From Epiperipatus broadwayi (Eukaryota; Onychophora; Udeonychophora; Euonychophora; Peripatidae), in assembly GCA_028023455.1 (NCBI GenBank), contig JAQFVV010006454.1:340001-404000 (forward strand): a stretch of 64,000 nucleotides of DNA. The letters run 5' to 3'. Positions 51,424-61,799 of this stretch are shown piece by piece (position 1 is the first letter of the stretch; each line of letters opens with the position of its first letter). A program made the position numbers and the translations under genes. The notes below the pieces were generated by a model. That model worked only from the letters and a program-made list of their open reading frames with translations. It was not told the DNA's origin and ran no database searches.

Positions 51424-53399
51424 ATTATTCAAAACTATTCTAAACTTACATCAATACCTGATAGTACTCATCCTGGTCTACATGGTATTCCAAAATTTAT
51501 ACTAAAGCATCTTGAAGCCTTTTCTATACCAATTATCTGTAATATGATTAATTATCTTGCTGCAGGTTCATGGTTAATTGATGATCTATATCCTATTGCC
51601 ATGGTACCTTTTCTCAAGAAGAAAATTATACCTTCCCCTCTTGGAAATCTGTGGCCTATTTCAATGACTCCTCTGTTAATAAAGATTATTGAATCTATAA
51701 TTAAGGATAAAATCCTGGATAAGATTCTGTTACAAATATCTAGCTGTCAATTTGTAAAAAAAGGGGCTTCAACATTAGAAGTGATTAGCCTTTTCAAATT
51801 AATTGTTGAACATATCAGAAGGAATAGAAAATCAAAACCCATTGTTGTCCAGCTGGATATTGCAGCTGCATTTGATTCTGTCAGGATTCCACACTTGGTT
51901 CAGTTGCTTGCTGACATGGATATTAATCCTGGGATTATTAACATAATTTTTAATCTACTTTCTAATAGGAAAATTGCTATATCTTTAAAAGGGATAATTA
52001 ATGGAATTTTTCATTCCTACTAAATCTATTCCTCATGGCTCTCCTTTAAGTGCATTTTTATTTATTTTATATGTTAATTCTTTCTTGAAATCTATAGAGA
52101 AAAATATTCCTGGAATCTTCATTCCTTACATTAATAAAGAAATTCATCTAATTGCATACATGGATGATATAGCCATATTCATGCCTTCTCATAAGTACAT
52201 TCCAGTTTTCATGAAGCTTATGTCCTCTTTTTCAGAAGATTCGAGGCTTAGTTTCAACCTTGAAAAATCAGCAGCATGGAGACTATTCCCTGGAAAAAAC
52301 ATTCCCTCACCCTTCACAGCTAAACCGCAGAAATTTCTTGGATTTGCTTTTAATCTCTCTCAGCTCCAATGAGGAGAGAGGTCCAAAATTCAATCATATT
52401 AGTAACTAACAGAATAGTTGGTTCTCTACAGAAAGTATATATGTCTCTTTATTCCAAGACTGCTCTTTTGAACATGTTGTTATTTCCAAGAATTACTTAT
52501 TTCATGCCTTTTATTAAATTTACAGCTAAATTCATTCATGGTATCAATTCAATTTGTTCTAAGCTACTATGGTGGGGGGGGGGAAGACTGTAGCAATTAG
52601 CCTCAGAAAGATGCACATGCCTACAAGACTAAGTGGTCTTGGGCTGCATTCACTGAAAATGTTTAGACTCCAGCGGGCCTTCAACTTATTTTTGAGACTG
52701 AATCATTTTATCCCGCAAGAATGTTATTTAGTTGATGTTGATCCTACTGATACCCCACCTCCAACAATGAATTGCTGGTGGGCTGAGTTATTATTTGAAA
52801 TTTAAAAAATGAACCTAATTCCTAATCCATCTAAATCACAAAAAGTTCAATACTGGGAGACTTATTATCTCATTAATGAAGCAATAGTGCCTATTAATTC
52901 AAGTCTTAACTTGACAACATTTAATCTGCTGAAAAAGTTCAGATGATGGGGTCTGGAGCCAAAATATTTTGATTTCCTGATAAAAATAAATTTAAATGAA
53001 CTACCCACTTGTAGTTTTTTAACAAGAAACCGTGGATTTACTTCAATTGATGGTCTATGTGGTTTATGTTGCAGAGATGAAGACACGATTGAACACATTT
53101 TTGGTGAATGCAGTTATTTGCAAGTTTGTAGATATTTTATTAGCTTTATTTATAAACATAAAGGCTCTTTGATACATATATTGACACAAGCAATTAAATC
53201 AGGAGTTTTTGCTGATATTAGAAGTGTCACTTTTTTAATATATAGTTTATGGCTAACTCGATGTGATATTATCTTTAATTCTAATTGTACAGATCCTTTG
53301 AAGATAATAATTAGAAAAATCAGAATGATAAAAGCAAGAGACAATAGAATATCATCACAATATTTATTTAATAGCACTTGGGATCTTATTGACATTTGA
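51424..53399 (+). pseudogene. LINE reverse transcriptase / zinc-knuckle pseudogene
   Basis: Reverse transcribes the element RNA at the target in active relatives. Visible in order: HPGLHGIPKFILK and PFLKKKIIPSPL with PISMTPLLIKIIE (RT blocks 0-2), VQLDIAAAFDSV (motif A), PHGSPLSAFLFILYV (motif B), LIAYMDDIAIFMP (motif C, YMDD where LINEs mostly have YADD), FNLEKSAAWRL (motif D), KFLGFAF, then LLWWGGG, SGLGLHSLKMFRLQRA, PTDTPPPT, and the LCGLCCRDEDTIEHIF-GEC knuckle (about 53055-53111). Lesions: frameshift in a T-run near 52007-52011, frameshift near 52369, slippage in the G-run 52573-52582, TAA at 52803-52805, TGA at 52944-52946. The end at 53399 is the natural stop. Confidence 0.85.
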
Positions 53400-53514
53400 A
53401 GATCAATTTCTACTTATAGAACTTTAATTCGCATATTGTTTTTTTTTTTTATACAATATTATGTATTAATTTATTTGGTTTAATAAATTTTGTTTTTTTG
53501 TTTTTTAAAAAAAA
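51424..53514 (+). mobile_element. 5'-truncated non-LTR retrotransposon (LINE), about 2.1 kb, dead
   Basis: The element is coding from the N-terminal part of the reverse transcriptase through a C-terminal zinc knuckle, followed by a short 3' UTR with AATAAA near 53480 and an A-run at about 53506-53514. It lacks the 5' half (endonuclease and any ORF1). The reading frame is broken by three frameshifts and two stops, detailed in the coding entry. Motif style (GSPLSAFLF, AYMDDI, WGGG, LCGLC...H...C) is closest to the APE-type L1/Tx1 groups as remembered; no phylogeny was run. Confidence 0.85.
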
Positions 53515-53798
53515 AACTATTCTATAAGAAGACTTTACTTTGTTTAAAATGTCATCGTTTTCAATCATTATCTGTTCATTATAGGATTAAGATCTCTGCA
53601 AGTTTAATCCAGTTTCTTCAATTTCTAGCATCTTTTCTCTACAACACTCTAGTAAACTTTCTTATTTCATCTCCCTACTGTCACCCGTTTTTTTCGTCTT
53701 GGGATCCGATTAAGACTTTGTCGATTTATTGTCTCTTCTACCGATATATCTAATTCAATCCCATTTCTGTTTAATGAATTATTCTTTATTTATTTACA
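53515..53798. other. C/T-rich strip between LINE tail and ATT tract
   Basis: Noticeably pyrimidine-rich plus strand with CACCCG, GGGATCCGATT and similar words unlike the flanks. An 87-codon frame crosses it but is not recognised. It may be an older repeat fragment into which the LINE inserted. Confidence 0.35.
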
Positions 53799-53799
53799 T

Positions 53800-53800
53800 G

Positions 53801-53874
<74 letters not shown>

Positions 53875-53895
53875 CATCATCATCATCATCATCAA
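53800..53895. repeat. (ATT)n passing into (ATC)n
   Basis: About 73 bp of ATT units, then about 22 bp of ATC units, a point mutant that was itself expanded. Confidence 0.95.
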
Positions 53896-54195
53896 ATGGT
53901 TTATTGTTCAGAGTTTATAAAAGTCCAAATTCCAGATGTGATAAAGATCGACCGTGATCCAATAATTAATAACTCCATGTGTGTAAATTTAAAAAAATCA
54001 GATATATTTATTTTTAACTGAGGTTTAAGGTTTATATCTGTGCTAGAGATAATCTCTAATTTCGACAATGATTAGTAATAATCATTAGTGTATTTATCTG
54101 AAATGGATGGCGTCAAAGTTGTGAGTGGAGGAAGTTTGACAATGGTAAATGAAAATGTAACAATTTACTCTAGATAAATATTTTGCATATAATAA

Positions 54196-54310
54196 ATATA
54201 TATATATATATATATGAGAGATAGTGACCTGGGATAACTGATGAGTGCTGGTTCAGCACGAAATGCATCTTGGGGGTCATTTGTCTTTTATTATATCTTT
54301 ATTTATATGA
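54196..54310 (+). mobile_element. Type-beta hammerhead repeat, best-preserved ribozyme
   Basis: An AT microsatellite (54197-54215) leads into GAGAGATAGTGACC, the hammerhead, and then GGTCATTTGTCTTTTATTA, matching the GATCATTTATCTTTT consensus of the other type-beta copies. The tRNA-like tail is eroded beyond about 54300 (GGGGAAGTATGGAGGGG). This is the only copy where both catalytic boxes, stem II and the cleavage triplet are all canonical. Confidence 0.65.
54221..54283 (+). ncRNA. Hammerhead ribozyme, canonical core
   Basis: CTGATGA at 54238-54244; stem II GTGCTG (54245-54250) with CAGCAC (54254-54259) and a GTT loop; GAAA at 54260-54263; self-complementary ATGCAT (54263-54268); predicted cleavage after C54269 (AUC triplet). 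Outer stem I: GTGACC (54224-54229) with GGTCAT (54275-54280); the inner part keeps AA/TT next to the core. The very short helix III means activity may need a dimer, as for Penelope-like and retrozyme hammerheads. Confidence 0.75.
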
Positions 54311-56650
54311 ATTTAAAAAGAATGGGGAAGTATGGAGGGGTTTATTACATCTATAAAGAATATTATAATCTACCACATTGTTATTATTATTATCAGTAAT
54401 ATCTTCAAGAAGGTTTTTTTTTTATCTTTAAACGAATAATTGACTTTTTTATTATTAAAAAAAAAGCTTATTAAATATTTTAAAATTTTAAGATTTAAAA
54501 TTTAATAAAAAGCTTTAAAGATTATAATCATTCGACTTTACTTTTTCTGACTGAAAACATAATACGATAATAAAGATAGCTTTCTTTTTCTTATTTTGTT
54601 TTTTACAACAGAAGTAACACGTTTAAATTTTATTGCTAAATAGCTTTAATATATCTGTATATGTGGGTAGATCAAAATATGTTTGTTTATATCAATATAG
54701 TAAAATATGCATATATAAGCTGTGATCTTATTATCCATGTCAAATAATTAGAATAATACTACGGAAGTTATATTGGATTAATTTAAAGTCATATTTGTTC
54801 TGGTTTTGACAAGAAAATTTCTTTTAGAGTATTTCATTTTTTTAGAAATGTAAATTTGTCATAATAACTACCTTTATGTGATTTAATATTATTAACGTTA
54901 AATATCATAATGATTGTTTTATTTTAATCTCCATTAAAATATTAAATTACATCATATACAATATTTTATCTTTTAAGAATTAAACTGTTTTTCAGAATAA
55001 TATATGTTATTTAATTAAATACTGCCTAACGCCATAATTAGTAATTATAAATAAAATAGAAATTAGTATAATATTGCAATACTAACTAAAAAACATGTTT
55101 TTGGTTTTTTTTACTAAATTTCACTTGAAAATATCTCTTTGTTAATATACTAACCATGGTTGTTGGAAGAATTTTAGTAAAGTTGGGTTTTTTTATTAAT
55201 ATTGTAATGTTATGTAAATTTCTATGTTATGTTATTTAATGTATATTTATATTCATAAGCATAATCGCTGTTTAGCAAATCATGCAAAATTCAAAAGCTT
55301 ATATGTTTGGTGAGTCAAGCTAAACAGCAAAAATAAGGCAACTTATCTGTATATGCAAGTAAAATTATCAGTTATCAGAGAAATAAATGTAGTAAATCTG
55401 ATTCCTGAATTTTATATTTGCATATATAAAATTTATAGGCCATGCCCTCATTATATGTCTATTTTAATGAATAACCTTCACTTGTAAGTTAATATAAAGT
55501 CTCAAAACAATTGGATCCCCCATACTATTGTAGCCAAATCAAAATTTTGAATTTTATTATAAATATGGTTTGTTTGATTATAAAGCTGAAATTTATTCGC
55601 AATCAAATGCACAATTTAGTGAATATGTTTAAACAACCAATACAATTCACAAGGATTTCATAAAAATATAAAATCAATTTCTAAACATATTAAAACAGCT
55701 AAAAAACAAATCATATTACAAAAAAAGGATTATATAAATAGTAGATGACATATTTTATAGAAAAAGAAAAACTATATATAAAAAAGTTTTTCAATAAATA
55801 ATCCAATGTATAACAATGTCTTCTCCAAAAATCTCTCATGAAAACAATAAAAAAGAAGTTAGTACTGTACTTATAAGAGATTCCAATTTTTAATGGATGA
55901 AAATTTGGCGATTTTTTATTCTCGTTTTATTAAGTAGCTAAACATATCTATATACCCATTTGCTAGCCAATGTTAGTTATTTATTTTGGACTATGAATGA
56001 TTAACTGAAAGAAAAAGTCTATACTTTATGGGGGAAAAATATTTGATCCATGTTCAATTCCACATTATACATATGTTAGATGAATGCACCAACATAATTC
56101 TTAACATTCTTCATACAAATGGTAACAAAACAATTATATTTGACCTAGTGAATCATATATTGAAAAATCTTTGTTCTATGACTACATTTATAAGTTTATG
56201 TCTCTATTATTAATAATATGTTGAGATTCCATCGGTTTTCTGAAGCTTTATACTTAGAAAATTATTTTGATATCTAAGAGAAATATAAATGATTAATATT
56301 CAATGATAATTAAACACCATCCATTCTTTTAATAAATATTTGAATTCTAAACCTAGTTATGCAATGCAAAGTAAAAAAAAAAATAGAAAAGCTAAACAGG
56401 AGATTGGTGCTGTGATGAGAACAGCATGGACTGCTCACTTACCTGACTCTCAATAACGTTTTTTTTTGTAAAAAATGAAATGGAGATCCCCAAACAATGA
56501 TTAGGTAAAATGAAATAGAGAATAGGGAAATTTTTAAAAAATAAGTATTAGTTACAATGCATACATATCAAGAAGTGATGTTCCATTAATCTTTCCAATC
56601 ATGCCTTATGAGGGTATTTTAATACCAGAAAAATGGCAATCAGAATATAT
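54310..56650. other. AT-rich spacer
   Basis: No gene recognised. A 60 bp GC-rich patch at 56398-56458 carries a perfect-looking donor word CAGGTAAGTGAG on the minus strand, but no exon could be drawn. Confidence 0.55.
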
Positions 56651-56683
56651 AGCTAGATAGAGCTCTAATTATTACTGAGTAAA

Positions 56684-56895
56684 CATATATATATAATACA
56701 TATTTTAGGGGTTCATCCGTGTTAATTTTTTTTAAATATTAACATTCAGACGTTTCGACTTGATCACACAAGTCATCCACTGAGTGATAAAAGGTAGAAA
56801 GACGGTTGTAGAGGCGCTACCTGCAAAATATGTATTTTATATATGCAACCCTTGAAAATCTTCGTTTCAACGTATATGTATATATATAATAACTT
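56684..56895 (-). mobile_element. Type-alpha hammerhead repeat, single arm
   Basis: GTTCATCCGTGTT, core, TTTTATCACTCAG, AGAAAGACGGTTG match the 5.5 kb left arm. Then, after GTAGAGGCGCTAC, the sequence jumps to AAAATATGTATTTTATATATG and CAACCCTTGAAAA, which is the far flank of the 5.8 kb copy. The second arm is therefore deleted or was never present. Confidence 0.6.
56745..56790 (-). ncRNA. Hammerhead-like core, type alpha
   Basis: Minus strand: CAGTGGATGA, stem ACTTG/CAAGT with loop TGTGAT, then CGAAACGTC. It has the best 3' part of this type: GAAACGTC contains palindromic ACGT followed by C, the usual minimal helix III and cleavage site. The first box again reads GTGGATGA, shared with the 5.5 kb copy, so it is a family trait rather than a random hit. 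Confidence 0.55.
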
Positions 56896-57072
56896 TATAG
56901 AGTGATTAAATGTATATGAACTAAAATCAGTTATGATCAAACTGTATCCAGTTAAAATAGTTAAGACATAGAAAACAATTCCCCAAGTTACCTTTAGCAA
57001 ACTAAACAAAAATGGAGTTAATAATTATTTCTTTTATGCTTTTTGATGCAATTAAAACTAATTTTTTTACAG

Positions 57073-57126
57073 AATCCACCAGACTATGTTTTCAAATCTA
57101 AAGAACAGAGTAAATTAAATATTTAA
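57073..57126 (+). CDS. Terminal-exon candidate
   Basis: The acceptor AATTTTTTTACAG is strong. The next 17 codons read NPPDYVFKSKEQSKLNI and end at TAA (57124-57126). The peptide is polar and unlike translated intron, but short. No poly(A) signal is evident close by. Confidence 0.22.
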   Translation, partial: NPPDYVFKSKEQSKLNI

Positions 57127-57129
57127 GAT

Positions 57130-60100
57130 ATTTTAAATATGCCAAACATTTGATAACTTTAGCATTATTAACTTCAGGGAGGGGGGTACGTCGATTTATT
57201 TATTTCACATCTAGATGGAATTTGGTAATCTTTGCCTCATTTACATATTTATAAATTGGTAAGCACAAGCACAAAACGCTCTAACTACTTAAAGAAAAAA
57301 ATGTAAAGAAATGAATTTATTAAAAAAACTAAAATTTTGGCAGATTGTGAAATCAATCTTTAACATTAAATGCATGCATTTAAAAGCATTTTCATTATTT
57401 AAGTGTAATTATTTAAGTGTAACTTCTGTATTTAACGTTTTTAGAGCTTACAGTTTTGGAAAAGATTAACGCTTCATTGATAGTAATTTTCCAGGTATTC
57501 TATTCTCAACATATATGTCTCCCCTCCAAAAACAAATCAATCTATATCGCACATCTTCAATGTTTCTTTGCAATAATCTAAACGAAATAAATAAGATATA
57601 CGATTTTTATATATAACATTATCAATTTTACCATAAACACTTTTTATAGAGTTAATCTTTATGCAATCTGTGTATACCTATTAATTAATGATAAGCTTTT
57701 TCAATAATAGATTAAATATTATATTTCTTCCTTTGCTGAGAAAACTTAGACATTATATTTTACTATAGAATTTCAGAATATAGCAGAATAAAATTTATAT
57801 GAAATACTTTTATTATATTAATAAATTGTCAATATTTAATCTCCATATAAGAAAAGTGATGTTTTTTATTATTCAATGTACATCTAAATTAGATGAATCT
57901 ATTAAAAACTAAGATTCAAAAGTGGCAGTATTTTTAATTTTTTTAAGCGTAGCAACAGCATTTTGGTGTTTGATAAACATGCCTACTTTACTATTTAAAA
58001 CCTAGTAGGAAATAAATTTATTAGCAGCCATTTTAATAAAGGAACATTGTTTAATCAAATGCTAGATATAATAAATGGAAGAAAGATAAAATACAAAAAA
58101 AGTAAAGTTATTTTTTACAGACTGTACAAACCTCAATATCATATGCTCAGGTTTCAATTTTTTGGTTCGCATCTTGAGTTGCTGTTCTTAAAATAGAAAA
58201 TTTACTTTTTACAACATCTAAAGTAATTGTAGCTTTTAGTTATATTCTACCTTTATTCATATCTTTCCAATAGAGGCAATCAATAATTCATTTTTTTCAG
58301 AGTATCATTGAAATAATTTTATAAATAAATGAAATCTATATCTTAGACAATTTAAATTTTTTATAAATTAAGTTTTCAGAAAATCTATTATGTTATGATC
58401 TAATACGTAAATAACAAAATCTGCTTGTAGAAAGCTAAAAGATTTACTTTTTGACTTGCCATCATATTTTAAATTTTTTCTAAGATATATTTAAATATTT
58501 TTTTTTATTTTCTGATCTTCTAATCAATATCAAAATATGACTTTCTTTCTAAAATCTATCTAAATTTTGAATTTAATTCATAATTTTCCAAGTAGACAAT
58601 TATCCAAACTCAAAATGGCTGAAGATTTGTTTTCCATTATTGGCAGAATATTAAAAATATTAATTATTAAACTTAAATTAATTTAAATTTCATTTGTAAT
58701 ATTAAAAATACTATTAAATTGTCTATTGATTTTATAAAAATAGAAATCAGTTAAATGAATTCTTTCTTTTGTATGTATGTGTTAAGAGATTTTAGTTAAA
58801 ACTTGGAGTTGTACATTGTTTATTGAAAGGTTCGTAAAATTGTCTATAATTTATATATAAAAGAGAACTACTATTATAAAAAGGGTATTCAAAAATGGAC
58901 TTTATATATTCTTGTTTGGTATCTTTTTTTTTAATCAATGCCACAGATTCCATCAAAGAGTAATATTTTTTTTTGTTTTGTTTTCATTGGAAGAAAAGAG
59001 AAATCATGGTAAAGTCTCATAAAATAAATAAATTTTACAATTAGCTACAAAATAACAAAATAAATAAATTTTACTGTATAATGACTTATTTTACACATTG
59101 TTATGTCTGTTTAGTTAATTGAAACATTTTTTTTTCTAAACCTATATTGAGTCTTTGAAAGCCATTCATAAATATCTCAAGTAATCTCCTAAACCAAATC
59201 ATTTTAAGTATCTTTTTTATAATGGATAGCAATATTCCACACAGTCTTTTCTTTTCTTTTTATTGTTATAAATCTGGTTGATTTCCTATTGTTTAGCAAT
59301 TGCAGTAAAGATAGTGTTTGATAGTTAAAGAAATATATCAATGATAAAAGTTTCAGTTCTAATGTTTTGAGGCCTCATGATTCTAAGCAATTAACAAGGC
59401 AAATTGAAATCGAACTGATACTTATGAAGTTGCTTACCATTCATATGAAAACATGATGTAAATTTTTTATCAATGTATAAAAATCATATAAGATTTTTTT
59501 AAACTTTAATTAGTGAAATATTTATACACTGCTTGCAGAAATTTAAAAACGAACGTTATATTTTTATGTTGTTGTTGTTGTTGTTGTTTTACCAAGTAAC
59601 TGCTTACTATTTAACAAATTAAGTAAAGTTACTATTTGATTCTTGGTTATAAAACTATTTATAAACTATCTCAAAGCTGAGTGTTATAAAACTCTAATAC
59701 AAAGTTAGTAATAACAATTATTCATAATATATGACCATCACTATTGACTATTATCCTGAACTGATCCTTTTTTGTGGGATTTTTATTCATGGAGAACATT
59801 AAAGACGCCTTTGCCTACAGTAAATTATTTAAATCTGTTTTATTTCAACTATATAGTAAATCTTAAAAGTTAGATGCTACAAAAATTGTTTTCTTTAATA
59901 ATTAGATGAAAAACAAAAAATGATCAAATACTTTTATAATATTTGATTACAATACTTTTTACCTTAGATTGACCAATGACTTAAAGCAATTGTATAATAT
60001 GAATAAACTTCCCAGATACATCTATTTTTAATCAACGCAATAAACTTTCTTTAATATAAATTTAATTTAAAAATGCCATATTCTTAACCAGCGGTTGTTT

Positions 60101-60310
60101 CGTATCAAAATAATTTAATCTTAACTATTTTTTGTTAGAATTAGAAATTATTACATTCTGCAATCAAATTTATAGACTTTAAGTTTTATTAAAGATTATA
60201 TAGTTTCAGTGATCAAATTCTAATGTTAAAATTTATCTATAATGTTGCCTTCTATATATAAAATTGAAAATAATAAATTTAAAGCAAAATTGAAATAGAC
60301 AATTCACTAT
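57130..60310. other. AT-rich spacer
   Basis: A TTG run lies at 59570-59588. No gene or repeat family recognised. Confidence 0.6.
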
Positions 60311-60314
60311 AAAT

Positions 60315-61068
60315 AAAAAAAATATTTAATACATCAGCCTAGCATTAATTCTTTAAATAAACCTTTTCAAAACGTTTCTTTTTACATAATCGCATGACCA
60401 ATTGCCCTATAGAACCCCTCCCCCAATAGACATTATTTACGTTACATTTTCATAAATATAATTATTAAAATACATACATTAAATATAATTAGTAATATAT
60501 ATATATGTGTACATAAAAATTATTAAACTTGTTACAATCCTTTTTTTTCTCAGAATATATATGTACAAATAATTTTTTTTTTAAAAAAAAAACCCAATAT
60601 TAACAATCCTTTCCTTTTACCTTTAAAATTATAACTCTAAAGTTTTCCAGTAATCTAACAATGCTCATTTTCCCCTAATGGTGCTAGACCTTTAGCCATG
60701 TTTACACATTTGTTTAAATTTTCTTGAATATACAAAGTTTTATAACATTTTTTAGAGTTATAATTTTAAATATAAAAGGAAGGAATGATTATTGTTGTTT
60801 TTTGTTTTTTAGATTATATATATATATATTATGAAAAAACAAAATGATTGTAATAAGTTTGAACATTTTATGTACATATATGTATTTTACTAATTATATT
60901 TAATGTATGTATTTTAATAATTTTATTTATTGTAATGTCGTTTAAATAATGCCCACTGAGGAGGGGGTGTTCCTGCAGGATAATTGATTATGTGATAGTG
61001 TAAAAAATATCTTGAAAAGGTTCCATTAAGAAATGAAAACGATATATTAAATGTTTATCTATAGTGTC
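60315..61068. mobile_element. Foldback element, 0.75 kb
   Basis: The left arm (60315 to about 60650) and right arm (about 60730 to 61068) are diverged reverse complements: AACCTTTTCAA, CAATT, CCCCTCCCCCAATAGAC vs GCCCACTGAGGAGGGGGTG, TACTAATTATATTTAATGTATG, GATTGTAACAAG, CCTTTCCTTTTA and AAAATTATAACTCTAAA all recur mirrored. The central loop is about 80 bp. There is no coding potential. It is the same kind of object as 37.5-38.4 kb but unrelated in sequence. Confidence 0.75.
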
Positions 61069-61149
61069 AGCTGCTTGATGGCGTTGATTCTAAGCAAAAG
61101 CACATTGATATAACGTTTTTTTCGGGACAGCAATAGAACTACGATTTTC

Positions 61150-61500
61150 ATAAAATTAAAGAATTCAAACAAAATATAAAAATGTAAGCCGACTTTTTGG
61201 GACAATAATTAATCACAGACTGGCTTTTTTTATGGGTGTGTGTCGATAAAAATTTACATTACTTTCGAATAGCAAATAAGCTGACTTTGACCTTTTTGGG
61301 ACAGTAATTAATCAGAGTGGCATTTTTTTGTGTGTATATATATAAAATGTTGCTTTTTTAATAACAAATAATAGTAAATATAGCAGAGACTAATTTGGAT
61401 AGTAAATAATCAGACAGGAGCTTCTTTAGGTTTTTTTTATTTTTTTTGTGGATCGGAAAAGTTGGGTACTTTTTTAATAAAAAATTAAATTAAATTTTAC
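61150..61500 (+). repeat. Diverged tandem repeat, period about 105 bp, three units
   Basis: Units begin near 61186, 61279 and 61380. They share GCnGACTTT, TTGGGACA/TTGGATAG, GTAATTAATCAGA, GGC/AGC-TTTTTTT, and end in an AATAACAAATAA-like run. Identity is low (visually about 65%). Confidence 0.45.
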
Positions 61501-61522
61501 CCACCCACTAACAGACACTGCA

Positions 61523-61542
61523 TTAGGGGGGGGGGGTAAATT
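61523..61542. repeat. G-run
   Basis: A run of about ten G (TAGGGGGGGGGGTAAA), striking in DNA this AT-rich. Confidence 0.85.
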
Positions 61543-61585
61543 ATATTGCAATTTACCCACTAAAGTTAATAATTATAACAAACTA

Positions 61586-61776
61586 TTAAAATGAAATCCG
61601 ACTAGTGTCTGGCAATTGGCAATTTTCAGAGTTTGAAACAGCCATCTTCCTTGTCTCGGATGACTTCTTGTGATATGTTACTTTCATCGGGATTTTTGAA
61701 ATAGTGTTGTGCTGCATCCTAAAATCCAATTTGTGAGGGTTACAGTCCTGATGGAACAGCGATGACATTGTTAAAA
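61586..61776 (-). CDS. Best host-exon candidate: terminal exon, unknown product
   Basis: On the minus strand an acceptor (CTTGTACCTTTTAACAG) precedes a fully open frame of 63 codons ending TAA at 61586-61588. It reads LTMSSLFHQDCNPHKLDF, RMQHNTISKIPMKVTYH, then KKSSETRKMAVSNSEN and CQLPDTSRISF. G+C is near 40% against about a quarter around it, codons are varied and the peptide is polar and non-repetitive, all signs of real coding. An AATAAA lies about 150 bases downstream (about 61440, minus). No domain recognised. The basic, Ser/Thr-rich tail would suit a cytoplasmic C-terminus. Alternatively it is part of an unknown repeat. Confidence 0.42.
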
Positions 61777-61799
61777 CTGTTAAAAGGTACAAGTAGGTC

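Noticed and set aside
56398-56458. Minus-strand CAGGTAAGTGAG as a splice donor
   Set aside because: Good donor word but no acceptor or open exon in front of it.
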